From Antedon mediterranea (taxonomy: Eukaryota; Echinodermata; Crinoidea; Comatulida; Antedonidae), in contig NC_092679.1 of NCBI RefSeq assembly GCF_964355755.1, forward strand, positions 7,254,001 through 7,318,000: a DNA stretch of 64,000 nucleotides, read 5' to 3'. Made by a program: the position numbers and the translations under genes. Position 1 is the first letter of the stretch. Every line of letters begins with the position of its first letter. Below the pieces are notes generated by a model. The model was not told the DNA's origin, ran no database searches, and saw nothing but the letters and a program-made list of their open reading frames with translations. Positions 1-12,950 of this stretch are shown here, in pieces.

Positions 1-283
1 CTAGATTTATGGAGCTTTTGTTTTAATTTAAATTAGGCTGTATGTTTACAGTATATTATTATAGATTTATTTTTGCTTATTAATTAATATTATAAATATT
101 TGTATTATTTATACAGTCTAGGACTTTAATGTAAACGGTACTGCTACTGCACTTTCTTTCAATAACAGGTAGCTAAAGAGGAGAGTTGCGTTCCCCCTTT
201 TTTTTTTATTTAACTGCTTTCTTTAATATTGTAATTAATATTTTTCATTTATAGTTTGCTTTGCTTTTTGCATCTTCTTTTAG

Positions 284-3200
284 TGAAACACGAGATGCTA
301 GAGCTGCCCTTATGCAGCTTCTACCAGACCCAGGCAACGAGGTAACAACCATCCAAAATGCTACAGAAAAGTACCTATCCTTACTTGAAGGGTTTATTGT
401 TGCCCCTCAAGGCAGTTCACAAGCATCATCTCCCCCACCACAACTAGAACCTACCCCTGAGGGTGAAATGAGCATGGAGGAAGGAGGTGCCATGAATGAG
501 CCTAGCGGAGGGTTTGACGGAGAAAGTAAACTAAGACATGCATTTAGGATTAAGTGGTCCAACACATTGATATCAAAACTTGTGTAAGTTTTTTGTGACA
601 TATATTTAAAACTACAAATATTATGATTCATCATCATCATTGTCATCATCTTCTTCGAATCCATCCATCCATCCATCCACCGCTTTCCATCCATCCATCC
701 CCTTTCATCTATCCCCTCCTTTCCACACATGTGGCATCCATCTTTTCCATTCCTTTTAAATTCTCATACACATTGTATTATTATTTTCTTTTCAGAGAAC
801 AAAACGATTTAGTGTTTGAGAAGATTAGTATTTTGTATAATGTTGCTCTATGGTATACTAAGCATGCAGCTAAACTTGCTGGAAGCAAACAGGAGTAAGT
901 CAACATTTAATGTTAATAATTTAATATTAAATTGTAATATTACACATTACAATGCTGTGAGTATCAGTGGCCGGATCTCAATGAGATAAAACAGTTTAAA
1001 GCAGCCAGAAAGAAATTGCAGAGCTTTTGGGTAACACTAGCCCTTCCTTAGTGAAAGGCCAATTAAAGGGGGGTTCCGGGTTTAAAATGAATAGTAAAAA
1101 ATGTAAAATATATTGGTTTGTCTCTTGAACGGTAAAAGTTTCAATTTATATAAGCGCCCAGTGAAGCAGAACGAAGGCTGTGAAATGAGGCCAGATTACA
1201 AGTGCAGCTACGGCAAAATCACACTGTGGTTACAGAATAGGAAATTCGTGAAATGGTCAATCTTCCGACGACTCGTTATCATTAACCATATCAATTACTT
1301 TTGTAAAATTATACTTATCTGATGTAATTTTAGTCGGTCTTCCCATTTATAAAGTCAATTTTCTATGAAAATCCATCAAAACAGTGAAAAATTAGATAAG
1401 TTTGCACTTTACGTTTGCCGATTTTCGCACTGACTTAGGGAAAGCCTTCAAAATCAATGAAGCGTAACGTATACATTCCTGCTGAGCGAGGAGAGCGAGA
1501 CGACGATACACGTGCTCTCTCTGCCCATGCCTGGCATCGTCACGTGATAAGCAGATACAGTATACAATACCAAACTGGTCGGGTCGAGTATACCCCGTCT
1601 ATAATCACAACATGAACGATGTACAGTATTTGATTGAAGGTCGACTCAACCTACCGGAATGGTATAGATAATATAGCTCGAATGAGAGAGTTGGAATATT
1701 TGCAAACATAAGTACAGTATTGCTAATTTTAACAAGTGTAGCCTATAGTAAAAGGCCTGGTAGTATCAATTCGCATAGGGTCTACTACACTAGCTAGCTC
1801 AATTTTTAACTGGGCCGGATCGGCTAGGCTAGGCCTCCTTCCTACTACCGGTCTACTTGCTTGATGCAGTATCCGCTTTTTTGGAGAGTAAACTAGGCCT
1901 ACTTATTAGACGATCGGGACACCATACGTGCGGACGGCGATCGGACCTTGTTTTGCTTCAATATTTACAGCCGATTTTTGTAGAACGTTTTAGGTTTAGA
2001 TTGTTTAGGAGTTTGGTTGATAGGATGGGTTTGGAATCCACTGAGTTTTGTTATTGATGGGCCAATCGTTTAGTAATAGGCTAGCTAGGCCTATGAATAA
2101 TGGTCCCAAAGTTTTAACGTAGCCATCGTGGCATGGAATCCCTAGTCAGAAATGGCTCTCACCCCGGCATGAATAAAATGATTTAGGCTAGGCCTAGCCT
2201 AGTACGTGAAGCCGATATACGATCTGTACTATTAATTCGAGGTATAAAAATAGTATAATTTATGACTCCGTAATCTGAACTAAATTTTGTATTTCATTAA
2301 ATGTCAAATAAATATATGCTACTACTGTTATTATTACATTTTAGGCCTAGCTTAGCAAATCTACAAAAAATGTATTTCACAATGATCGGGTGGTCGTCGT
2401 TTGACAGAGGAGAGAGAACACAACGTACAAGCTTGACGTCGCGAGTTTGTAATCCACTGATGACGTGATTTTGTGAATATCTCATGAATATTAATGAGCT
2501 TCCCCAAGCTGCTGAAAAACAGACTTTCCCTGAATTTACCCTAAAATGTATATGAAATTTAATTTTTTTAATTTCTCGTTATTACTTCTTCATTCTGACA
2601 TGTCTATATTGTTATAATATTTTTTATTTAATAAATAAACGATATTTAAAAGCAATTTTAAACCCAGAATCCCCCTTTAAAATACCTGTACAGGGAAACT
2701 TTTTTTTAATGAATTACTTTATACAGGTTTTTAAATCAGAACAACTAGCTTTAATGTAAGCTTAAATGGGGTTTCCTTTTTTTAAGGGTTGAAGAAGATG
2801 AGGCTAAAGAAGTTCACAGAGCACTGCGAACTGCTGCTGGAATATTTAAGCATATAGAGGTATATTGACAACATTGTTTTGTGTCATTTTATCATCAAAA
2901 CCATTGAGAACCTGGGTGAAAAATTCTAGAGAGCAAAGGCAGAGTAGAAAGGAATTGGTCACCCTACGACACAATGCCAACGTTTCTAACAGCTCATTCC
3001 CTATGTTTACAATTAACTCACCTTTTATAATGTTTTGTTTAGGAAAGTCTTGTACCACAATTAAAAGAAGAGGGTGTTGCCATTTCTGATCTGGATACCA
3101 GAATATTGAGTGCATATACTTTACAATGTACAGCTGAAGCACAGGAAGGTATACTGTGATGACATCATTTAACACAAGGGTTTTCAACAGAGAGTGTGGA

Positions 3201-6200
3201 TGGGACTCACTAAAGCTTGTCGTATGACTTTGGAGAATATTAATCAAATTGTTAACATTTTAAGCAAAAACTCTTTCTCATCGCATCGCAATCGCAGACC
3301 ACCTGTTGAGAACCCTTCCGAAATTAATAATTTAATATTATTTGATGTATAGAGGGTATGATGGCCCAATGGTAAGGAACCCTAGAAGGAGGTTGACACC
3401 TGCCATTTCTTTCTTTATTTATCAATCAAAGCCCAGATCAATACATTTTTCTCTAGGACCATGGATGCACAGTGCATACAACAATATAGGCAATAAAAAA
3501 GACACATGCAAATACAGATAATCTTTGGTCCTTGATCCTTTTAATTTTGAAAAGGTCCTAATCCTGCCTTAACAATAATGAATATAACATAATAATTGGT
3601 TATTCTAAAATGCTATACACTAGATATGTGTACACATACAAAATTTAGATTAGTTATCTCTAAATGAAAATTAAAATTGTTTTCTTGCAAGCATTCAGTA
3701 GGAGCCTAAGTAATCAAATGACTAGACTTCATTAATCAATGAATTTACAATTTATTGTGCAGAGTAGTTAAGGTTTTAAGTTTCAAGATTTTCAAGAAAA
3801 TTAATGATAGAGATAGAGCAACACAGTAGAATGTGTCTCAGTTGTGCATTTAAATACAAGTGTACTGAAATTGTATGCTTTTTCAAACAGATAGCAAATA
3901 TTGATTACATTCAACAAGAGTATTTTATCTCGGTAGCTTTATGCTAAATGTATCATTTTCATCCCAAACTAAAAATGAAATAATTATAATAATGGACTTA
4001 TAACAGGTTAGTAACAACAGTCTTAACTTAATATTTATAATTCTCACTCCTGAGGATGATCGAAGAATATTGATAGAAATGTTGAGAAATTCAACAATTC
4101 TTTTCAACAAACTATATCTCAACATAATATCTAAACCCTTATTAGAACTACATACGTTGTGTGCCACAAACTATATCTCAACATAATATCTAAACCCTTA
4201 TTAGAACTACATACGTTGTGTGCCACAAACTATATCTCAACATAATATCTAAACCCTTATTAGAACTACATACGTTGTGTGCCACAAACTATATCTCAAC
4301 ATAATATCTAACCCCTTATTAGAACTACATACGTTGTGTGCCACAAACTATATCTCAACATAATATCTAAACCCTTATTAGAACTACATACGTTGTGTGC
4401 TGCAAACTATATCTCAACATAATCTCTAAACCCTTATTAGAACTACATACGTTGTGTGCTGCAAACTATATCTCAACATAATCTCTAAACCCTTATTAGA
4501 ACTACATACGTTGTGTGCTGCAAACTACATCTCAACATAATCTCTAAACCCTTATTAGAACTACATACGTTGTGTGCTGCAAACTATATCTCAACATAAT
4601 CTCTAAACCCTTATTAGAACTACATACGTTGTGTGCTGCAAACTATATCTCAACATAATCTCTAACCCCTTATTAGAACTACATACGTTGTGTGCCGCAA
4701 ACTATATCTCAACATAATATCTAAACCCTTATTAGAACTACATACGTTGTGTGCCGCAAACTATATCTCAACATAATATCTAAACCCTTATTAGAACTAC
4801 ATACGTTGTGTGCCACAAACTATATCTCAACATAATATCTAAACCCTTATTAGAACTACATACGTTGTGTGCCGCAAACTATATCTCAACATAATATCTA
4901 AACCCTTATTAGAACTACATACGTTGTGTGCCACAAACTATATCTCAACATAATATCTAAACCCTTATTAGAACTACATACGTTGTGTGCCACAAACTAT
5001 ATCTCAACATAATATCTAAACCCTTATTAGAACTACATACGTTGTGTGCTGCAAACTATATCTCAACATAATATCTAAACCCTTATTAGAACTACATACG
5101 TTGTGTGCCGCAAACTATATCTCAACATAATATCTAAACCCTTATTAGAACTACATACGTTGTGTGCTGCAAACTATATCTCAACATAATATCTAAACCC
5201 TTATTAGAACTACATACGTTGTGTGCCACAAACTATATCTCAACATAATCTCTAAACCCTTATTGTATAAAACAAATGTTAATTTAATCAAATATTTAAA
5301 AAAAGAAAAGTATGATACAAGAAATACATATGTATTTACAAGACAGCCTAGTACAGTAGTATTATACTTAACCAGACCTAATACTAATATCATTTACCAA
5401 GATTTTCATTAATTCATTATTCATATTAATTTTTGTTACAGTAACCTTAGCTAGAGCGATTGAATTGGAACACAGTGCAAGTTTAATCTCGGCCCTAGCT
5501 CATGAGACTGCAAGATTGTTTCAAAAAGCGCGAGACTCGCTTAAAAGTATAGAAGATCCGGCCGTCACAAAGTGGAGCCTTTATTTTAATCTTAAATTCG
5601 CTTTTTATCTCTCATACGTAAGTAGTGTACTTGATATCTATACTTTAGATTACATTATTAATTGTTCTGCTATTTATGTTTATTCTTACCATTTGATTGG
5701 TTAATTACGTATCATGTGTTTTTCAGTATTAGTATGGTGAAGTACCGGGATAAAACCACCTTATTAAAAACATTTTAAAATTTAACTCAAGAAAATATTC
5801 TCCCCAGTCACTCCATAAACATGCATTAGCAAGACAATACATTTTGTCTTTGGCTGGCCCACTAGTTTTCAGTTTTCTCAGACAATCGCCCAAAGTTGTA
5901 ATATTTTGATAAATTATTGTAGGCTCATTGTTACAATTGTAAAGTGTTGCTGAATAAGGAAAAGTGTGGTGAAGCCATTCGTTCAGTCAAAGAAAGTGAT
6001 ACGTGTAAGTAAATGTATCATTTAAATAATAATGACAATTAAAACACACAGTAATTAACACTAAAATTACAATATAACCTAACCAGTAGAAGTAAAATAA
6101 ATTAGACCTACGGTGAAAATGAGCAATGTCATTTTAGTGAACTGTTTCTTACTGTTACTAACATTTGTGAAACGTCGTTTCTTGTGTACTGTTATGTGTG

Positions 6201-9200
6201 TAAATGTAATGTGTATTTTAGTGTATTATGTAATGTAAGTCTATTTGTGCCTAGCTTACCTGGATAAACCAACATTTGCTTGTTTATCTCTGAAAAGAGC
6301 ACTACAACTGTAATCAAACTCTATCAGACAATCTTGGATTGTTCAAATAGTTTATTTCTTTTCTTACAGTTTATGAAAAGTGTAAAATAGTGTGTGAAGA
6401 ATATGCTAAAGCAAAAGGCCCAGGAACAATAGCAAAGCCTGAACAACACTTGTTCTTTAGAAGGTTTGGTCCAGATGTGAAAAGAACATTGGAAAAAGTT
6501 GAAAGAGAAAATTCTTTTATGTAAGTAACCTCGTTTTAGACATCTCAAAGAAATAAGAATTTTAAAAAATGTAATAAATTGGTTTTGAATCGGTTATCTG
6601 TTGACTATAGTAATGGAATAGGTTTAAAATTAAATGCCTAATATAAAAATATTTGATTTTTGAATGCAAAATATTAACATGTGTTTTTATGGATTGTGGG
6701 TAATGATGCTGCATTGTGGGTACATCTTTGAAAATTCTGAAAACTTCTTTCTCTCTAGATTTTATCAGAAGATCCCAGAAGAAGTACCAGAGCTTGAATT
6801 AAAAGCTACTTATGGACTAGCTAGTCCACAGGAGTATGCCCCCACAGGCCTAAACCAAAATTGGACTCCTCAAATCTACGATGGATTCCACATGTCTGCC
6901 AATTCCGCTCCTGCTCAGGTAATTTCTATAAATTTTACAGAAATCGTAAATTCACTAAAGAATTGTGTCTCTCTTTTTACTGGAAATGCATGCAATGGTA
7001 AATTAATTGCTAACCATTTATGTAAATTGGTGGTACTCACTTTGTTTTAAAGGAAAAATAAAGGATTTAATATTTGGTAAAAAGTATATATATTAAACTA
7101 AAATAAATAAAATTCAAAATTTGTATAAAAAACAGTCAAATTTGTTTCAGTAATTCGGTAGTTCAAACTGAGTTTCCCCAAAAAATTAAACGCGAGCGTG
7201 CTATGCCAGAACATCGAACGTTTAGAAAGGCTACACTGTTGCGTTTTTCAAGGACGCTAAATAATGATACCAATCTTCAGTAAGATTGGCCTAGAATTTT
7301 AGCTAGCAAAACTACTTCAGGATGCGTACAACCCATTTGACTAACCAGCAGTCAAATTTGTTGAGTAGTAGTAGTAAGTAGTTCAAACTGATTTTCCCCA
7401 GAAAATTAAATGGGACTTGTTTTAATGAAAAAAGTGCATTTTGAAGATTGGCCTTTCGTGTAATGGTTTAAGATTTTGAAGACTTCGGAACGGTAGATAA
7501 ATTGTGAAATGATTAATAGACCTTAGACAAAGCTTTCTACTAATGCAAGTAATAAGCATCTTGAAAGTCAGTTTTATTGTTCCTTGTCATGAACAATAAA
7601 AGCACTTGTTCCTGCTCAATCACAACTGTACTTTAGCTTATAGTGTAATGTACTTGGCTTTACTAACAACACATCTCACATAACATCAGCCCAATTGACA
7701 TTACTACTCCATTTATGAAAATAAAACTGCTTTTAAATTCAGTTTTTATTCCACTTAAGGTGAGTTTTGGCATCAGAATTGTTTGTATGCAGAAGTAATT
7801 AATATATTAATTCCTAATAGCAGTACTTTGGGTCAAATGAATGTGTTTGTCATTAGACTTCAGAGAACTGAGCATTGAATAAAATGCTGTAAAATTGGGT
7901 TAATTAGCCTATTGATACGAAGTATAATTGTATAATTGTTTATAATGTCTCACTTGATAGAGGCATTTTTGTAATAGGTTAATTTACTAAATGGGCATTG
8001 GCATTCAAAAAATTATTTGCTCATTTTGGGAATTCTTTGATTTACCGGTATTTGCTATGATTAGGTTACATCAAACAAGCACCAAATAACAACAAGTTGC
8101 TTCAACCTGTTTGTCTCTCAGTCATTTGAGTCTTCCGCTAGTGTACTAAAGGTTACGATCTTTAAGAGGTTTTATTTTAAATCCTTCCTAAGATTATTCC
8201 AGATTAGATCTAGTTCAAAAATATCCTTGTAAGTAAGTCTTAGTTAATTAGACTTTGAAAACAAGCCTTATTGCTAGTCACAGGAATTTTGTAGTACTGA
8301 CCATTTCTAATCAACAAACAAATAATAATATACTGTGTTCATGTGAGCCTAGCTGATGATATACAACTATTTCCACAGGCGAGACATTCAAGCCAGCAGT
8401 CTGAAGAGAGAACAACATGACATGTGAGAGAGGCATAACAAATATTGTTGTATAGCTTACTAATAATAGTAACTATGGTAGTGGTCTAATCATATTCACT
8501 AATGTATAAGTATAGTATGGTATGCAAGGCATTAATACATTTCTTTGTGTAATATAAAGTTAAACAATTTTTTAGCTAGGGCTACTAAATTCCTGGAATT
8601 CTCACTCTTGCCTGTTGCATTCACACCAGATCCAAGTTTGTTCAAACCAAATTGATGTTTAGAAGCCTTTAAGAGGAGAAAAATCTGATTTATAATTTAA
8701 TAATGCTGTCATTTTCTTGTGGATTAATGTTTCTGGTATTCCATTTACAGACTCAAAATGATGAGGATGAATTCCCTGGTGTAAATTTATTTAATAATTT
8801 TCTAAATTTTTGGGGGTTTTCGGTAAGTAACGAAAAATGTTTTGGTATTGGGATATGTATAGAGAGATTAGTACAATTTGTATTATTAACTCCAAGCTAA
8901 TAATTATACAGTAGAGATTAGGCTAGTGTTGAATCGTAATTCTAATTAATCAAATACTTTATTATTATTAACCAACATGTTTTTTTCTGTTCTGTAAGTT
9001 GTACTTTTATGGTTGTTCTTCTCTGAACAATACACTTATAAAATGTGTGTTCTCTCCTATCTAATCTACTTTGGTCATGTGATCTACGTACACTAATCAG
9101 GTTACTGAACACTTTACAACAACAAAAGAAGACTCATTTTATGGATTTATTGATGTTTAACTTTTTACTTTTATTATACTCTGTAAAAATAATTTGAGGT

Positions 9201-9649
9201 GTTAATATTTCAGTATAAAGTACAACCCCTATTAAAGGGACACCTTTGGGACCCAAAAAAGTGTCCCTTTAATAGAGTGGTTCTGCTGTAGTAACAAAAG
9301 GATACAGTTAACACAATTAAAGAACTAATGTCAGTGTTTATGTGGTCACCTTTGAATTACAGGTTCTTAGGTTCTAATCCTGTATAAGTCTTTTTTCATC
9401 CAACACTATTATTTCAAGTTTCAAAACTTAGAATGTCTTTAGAGCTCATTGGACATGCTTAAGTCAATACATAACTCGTTTTTTTCTTTTCCTTTTAATA
9501 ATCACGCTTTATTATATTATTATTATTATTATTAACAATTTACTTTGTTTTTCTTTTAGAAGGATGAGAATGTTACTCCTATTAAAGAGAAGGACATCAA
9601 ACCAACGGATAAGGATCCTAAAAACAACAGTGGCTGTGTCGTCTCTTAA
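284..9649 (+). CDS. BROX: BROX: BRO1-domain protein with C-terminal CaaX box (5' partial)
   Basis: Ten coding exons with GT/AG junctions and continuous phase: 284-583, 796-894, 2787-2859, 3043-3148, 5442-5617, 5923-6004, 6370-6520, 6759-6918, 8751-8780 and 9560-9649. Together they give 421 residues. Vertebrate BROX has about 411, so only the N-terminal few dozen residues lie upstream of the window. Recognisable BRO1 segments in order are NVALWYTK-like, AAGIFKH, QCTAEAQEVTLARAIE, KCGEAIRS and YQKIPEE. The protein ends GCVVS, a CaaX farnesylation signal like that of BROX. BROX is a farnesylated BRO1 protein that binds ESCRT-III/CHMP4 and acts at membranes, including the nuclear envelope. Oddities: relative to the vertebrate protein as I remember it, exon 1 carries a Pro/Glu/Gly-rich insertion of about 40 residues, and a 30-bp phase-0 microexon (8751-8780) adds an acidic stretch before the tail. 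The start codon is not in the window. Confidence 0.93.
652..716. repeat. CATC microsatellite in BROX intron
   Basis: Interrupted run of CATC/CCAT units, with a CATCAT stretch just before it, in the intron between the first two visible BROX exons. Simple repeat with no coding value. Confidence 0.8.
963..1058 (+). repeat. Dispersed repeat R1, copy 1
   Basis: Shares long stretches with 36205-36310 and 12842-12950. Shared words are GTGGCCGGATCTCAATG (GTGGCTGGATCTCAATGG in the better copy), AAATTGCAGAGCTTT and a CTTCCT-type end. It ends beside the TTAA-flanked transposon. The family is unidentified. Part of it, read in reverse complement, resembles a LINE reverse transcriptase segment (see 34984-36013). 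Confidence 0.6.
1067..2676. mobile_element. Non-autonomous DNA transposon flanked by TTAA, about 1.6 kb
   Basis: The ends form an imperfect terminal inverted repeat. The left end AGGGGGGTTCCGGGTTTAAA matches the reverse complement of the right end (TTTAAACCCAGAATCCCCCT) with few changes. TTAA lies directly outside each end (1063-1066 and 2677-2680), as for piggyBac-type integration. I see no transposase ORF. The interior has moderately GC-rich patches, some AGGCCT-rich. It sits in the intron between BROX exons 796-894 and 2787-2859. Assignment to piggyBac rests only on the TTAA flanks. Confidence 0.65.
4108..5264 (+). repeat. 59-bp satellite array, about 19.6 copies, in BROX intron
   Basis: Head-to-tail units of 59 bp, each containing CAAACTATATCTCAACATAA, a TAAACCCTTATTAGAACTAC segment and CATACGTTGTGTGC. 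Copies differ mainly at two places: CCAC, CCGC or CTGC before AAACTATATC, and AATATCT versus AATCTCT. The CTGC/AATCTCT variants are clustered at about 4400-4670, which suggests local homogenisation. The array lies between BROX exons 3043-3148 and 5442-5617. It does not encode protein. Confidence 0.95.
6919..8750. other. BROX intron with one spaced direct repeat, otherwise unremarkable
   Basis: AT-rich intron. Two related segments at about 7134-7190 and 7348-7412 share CAGTCAAATTTGTT, TAGTTCAAACTGA and a TTTCCCCA..AAAATTAAA block, about 215 bp apart in direct orientation. Nothing else was recognised. Confidence 0.5.
9215..9295. repeat. Short palindromic repeat of the CCCTATTAAAGGGACAC type
   Basis: CCCTATTAAAGGGACAC is followed after a short spacer by GTGTCCCTTTAATAG, making a hairpin-capable inverted repeat with a GGGACCC loop region. 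Related wording (gtcccc, ggggaca, AGTAGGACCCC) appears at 14246-14360 and around 20625-20662 plus 21354-21470, so this is a dispersed family. It lies in the last BROX intron. Confidence 0.55.
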
Positions 9650-11231
9650 ATCATCAAAACGTTAGCACCACCAAAGTTTCACCACACTTGATAACAGCCC
9701 TATCATCACTATCATTACCACACTCATCCCAACCCTTATCAATGCCTCATCACCCTTATCACCGCCTCTTATCACCAGCCTCATCTCATTCTAATCACCA
9801 CCATCAATGTCATCATCTTCGTCATACGTTGTAGAGTGAACTTCAAGTTAGTCCCACTTCAAGACGTATCTTTTACCATTTTCAGCAATTTAAACTGAAC
9901 AGAGTACCAAAATTCAGTATAATAATAAAGTTATGTAAATATATTGATGATATAAATTAGTTTAATAAGGTAATTATATAAAATGATTGGTACACTAAGA
10001 ATTTATTATTGTAAAGATTTATTTATTTAAAAAAAAATTATAATCATGACCTGTATATAGTTTATTTTAAGTAGCAGGGGTAGACTCATATTTAGATAAT
10101 AAGAAGCTTAACAAAGATAAAACTAAACTTTGTTGTTCAGACCTTAAATGGCAAAAGCAGAATATTTGTTTTTAAATAGAAGAATTAGGAAAGGATAGTA
10201 CATTTAGGCACCATGCACAATAGGGGTAAGTTATTCATACAAATTTTTATCAGAAACTGTGTATAATAGTTAAATATTTAACAGAATTGTGTTTTTCTTG
10301 TTTAAACTTGTAAAAAATGAATAACTATAATACTTAATAGATTTACCCGTTATAGATTATATTTATAGTTTTTAATATGTATTCCTCAAATATAAAAATT
10401 ATTATTGTAATATATAAATAAACAGGCCACTAATACCAATTACTAGTTCACTTCTAATTATCTATCTCTATCTATATCCTGTGTTTAAAACTGTTGGTTT
10501 TGGTTAATATTTATGCTAAGCATATTTATCAGATTTGTCCAAATTGTTAAGAGCCTATAAACTGTCATAATAAATATATAATTGAAATGTTAGACCTCTA
10601 CAGAGGCAGGACCAGGTTTTGTTAATGGAGGGGTACTGAAGATATAGACCTGGTGTAATATAGTCAGTTAGAAGACATCAAGGAAATAGTTCATTATTAA
10701 TATTTTAGCTCTCAAAGGGGGATCACGCACCCTAGAGCTACACCACTGGATTTTCTCTTACTCTATTTGCATCTTTTTTCTAAACCATGAGCTTTAAATC
10801 TTTACCCGAGGACTAACATCAAGTTAGCATGTGTCAACTATTAAAATGATTTTAAATTCCAGTTCTAAGAACACATCTGTAATTCTTAACATATTTATGT
10901 AATAAAAACAGGCTAATTTAATTCATTTAAGAAGCAACAAAAACATGATTGTTCTTCAATGAATAAATAAAAACCTACAAATTTGAAATTTTTTAGATGA
11001 AATTAAAATAACAATAGATGCACTGATTCAATATTGATTGCAATAATATTTGTAATCATATTATTATTGTTTAGTAATTGTACAAGTGCTAAATTAGAAC
11101 ATTGTTCTTAACTTTCTTAAATAAATTAAAAAAAGTAACAATTCAGTAAATAGCATGTCTCACATTTATTTGAATATTGCTATTTTATTTTGATTGAAAT
11201 ATAAAATTGATCATATCATAACGTTTGTTAT
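9650..11231 (+). other. BROX 3' UTR and downstream AT-rich sequence
   Basis: After the BROX stop there is a CATCAC/ATCACC-rich low-complexity stretch (about 9680-9830). An AATAAA polyadenylation signal lies at about 9924-9929, with a further one near 10423. The remainder is AT-rich and no gene was recognised. The exact cleavage site cannot be set from sequence alone. Confidence 0.5.
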
Positions 11232-11721
11232 TGTCAACATGATCACATTTTATCAACATCACAATATCTCATTGCCACCCACTTCATGTACTATACATTA
11301 TAACATGTCAACATTACACTATCAACATCACAATATCTCATTGCCACCCACTTCATGTACTGTACATTATAACATGTCAACATTATACTATCAACATCAC
11401 AATATCTCATTGCCACCCACTTCATGTACTGTACATTATAACATGTCAACATTACACTATCAACATCACAATATCTCATTGCCACCAACTTCATGTACTG
11501 TACATTATAACATGTCAACATTATACTATCAACATCACAATATCTCATTGCCACCCACTTCATGTACTGTACATTATAACATGTCAACATTACACTATCA
11601 ACATCACAATATCTCATTGCCACCAACTTCATGTACTGTACATTATAACATGTCAACATTATACTATCAACATCACAATATCTCATTGCCACCCACTTCA
11701 TGTACTGTACATTATAACATG
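11232..11721. repeat. 69-bp tandem array, about 7 copies, partly alternating dimers
   Basis: Unit of 69 bp containing TATCAACATCACAATATCTC, ATTGCCACC, ACTTCATGTACTGTACATTA and TAACATGTCAACATTA. Units alternate between CATTACACTATC and CATTATACTATC, and in part of the array between CACCCACTTC and CACCAACTTC, so a 138-bp dimer is the effective unit. Because 69 is a multiple of three, both strands have long open frames across the array. These frames come from the repeat and are not genes. CATGTACTGTACAT and similar self-complementary words recur. Confidence 0.93.
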
Positions 11722-12841
11722 TTTTATATAAAAAAAATGGTATTAACCAACAATTGTGGTTATACTCGCATCCTCATTGTTCATTTAATTCGGAAAAAAA
11801 TAAACAATGGTGAATGGCCTGGAGTCGGCCTACATGCGTCAATAAAATCCTGCGTCATATTTTGTTAAACTGTTTATATCTACATTGTTCAATCTGCAAA
11901 AAAAATGCTAGAGCATGTGTTAATGTATCATTCCTATGACATTTAATAATTGTTATGAATCAAAACATTATTAATAGCACATCTTAAATCCACATAATTT
12001 CCCATGTGATATCATTCTTGTTTTGTAGTTTCATTTAATTAAGTAATAATTATAACCTTTTGCAAACTAATTTTTTTTATAATTGCTAATTGAAATTGAT
12101 TACATTAAATGTTCATATCTTCAAATAAGCATTTCACACAAATAGTGTTTTTTAAAGCTGTTAAAAACCAGAAATAAACAATCACATTGAGTATTATTTG
12201 TTTAAATTTTAACCAGGAAGAGAATAGCTAACCAAAAGGCAATAATTGGTCAAGCCTTTTCTGTTATTTAAAAAAAACGATTAAAAATGAAATTCATTGA
12301 CTTTGTATCCGGGCTAAACAAACATGATGTCATTGAACATTCACATCGATATTCAACAACCTGACCATAATTGATAAATCTAGGTCGTATAAAACTGACG
12401 CATTCATTGCAAGCAAGACAATGACGTGTTAAGAGTTGAATAAAACTGATGTACTGAGTTTAACCCACGCCTCTGAATATTGCTGTCGGCACCTCAACAT
12501 GATTATACAATGGATGAGTGAGGTATCTCCAAGCTTAAGAAAATAAATGTCAAAATGTTACAAGTTATAAATGTTTTCAAAAGTAGCTTGTCAGAATCCA
12601 TCAGGTAGCATTTACCTATGATTTTTTTTTTTTTGCAAAAACGGTGTTCAGTACGGTGTACAAAACAACAACACAGACTACTAAATAAGTTGGTAGAAAA
12701 CACAAAAGGAAATTAAATCTCTATGGTTAATAAAAAAGGTTGTGTTCCCCTTTTTACCCAGTAGCAGCATATGAAGATATGAAAATATAGTACACTAATT
12801 CAAATATAAATCCAAAGGCAAATTACTGAAAATAATGTAAT
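11722..12841. other. AT-rich intergenic DNA, no gene seen
   Basis: AT-rich sequence downstream of the 69-bp array. The open frames present are short, with no recognisable protein similarity or splice structure. Confidence 0.4.
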
Positions 12842-12950
12842 GACTCAATGGAGATACAAACAAAAAGTGAAAAACTAAATCAAAACGATAAAGTAAAACA
12901 GCCAGAAAAATTAGCAGAGCTTTCGGGCAACACAAGTACTTGGACGAAGT
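12842..12950 (+). repeat. Dispersed repeat R1, copy 2 (diverged)
   Basis: Contains CTCAATGGAGATACAAACAA, AAAACTAAATCAAA, CAGCCAGAAAAATTAGCAGA and GCTTTCGGGCAACAC, matching in order the words of the copies at 963-1058 and 36205-36310. Confidence 0.6.

Noticed and set aside
9335-9400. tRNA-like GGTTCTAATCC wording
   Set aside because: Only a B-box-like word is present. No convincing A-box or anticodon stem was found.
11194-11868. A 224-codon repetitive open frame, and a matching frame on the minus strand
   Set aside because: It is produced by a 69-bp tandem unit divisible by three. Both strands are open, and no gene-like context is present.
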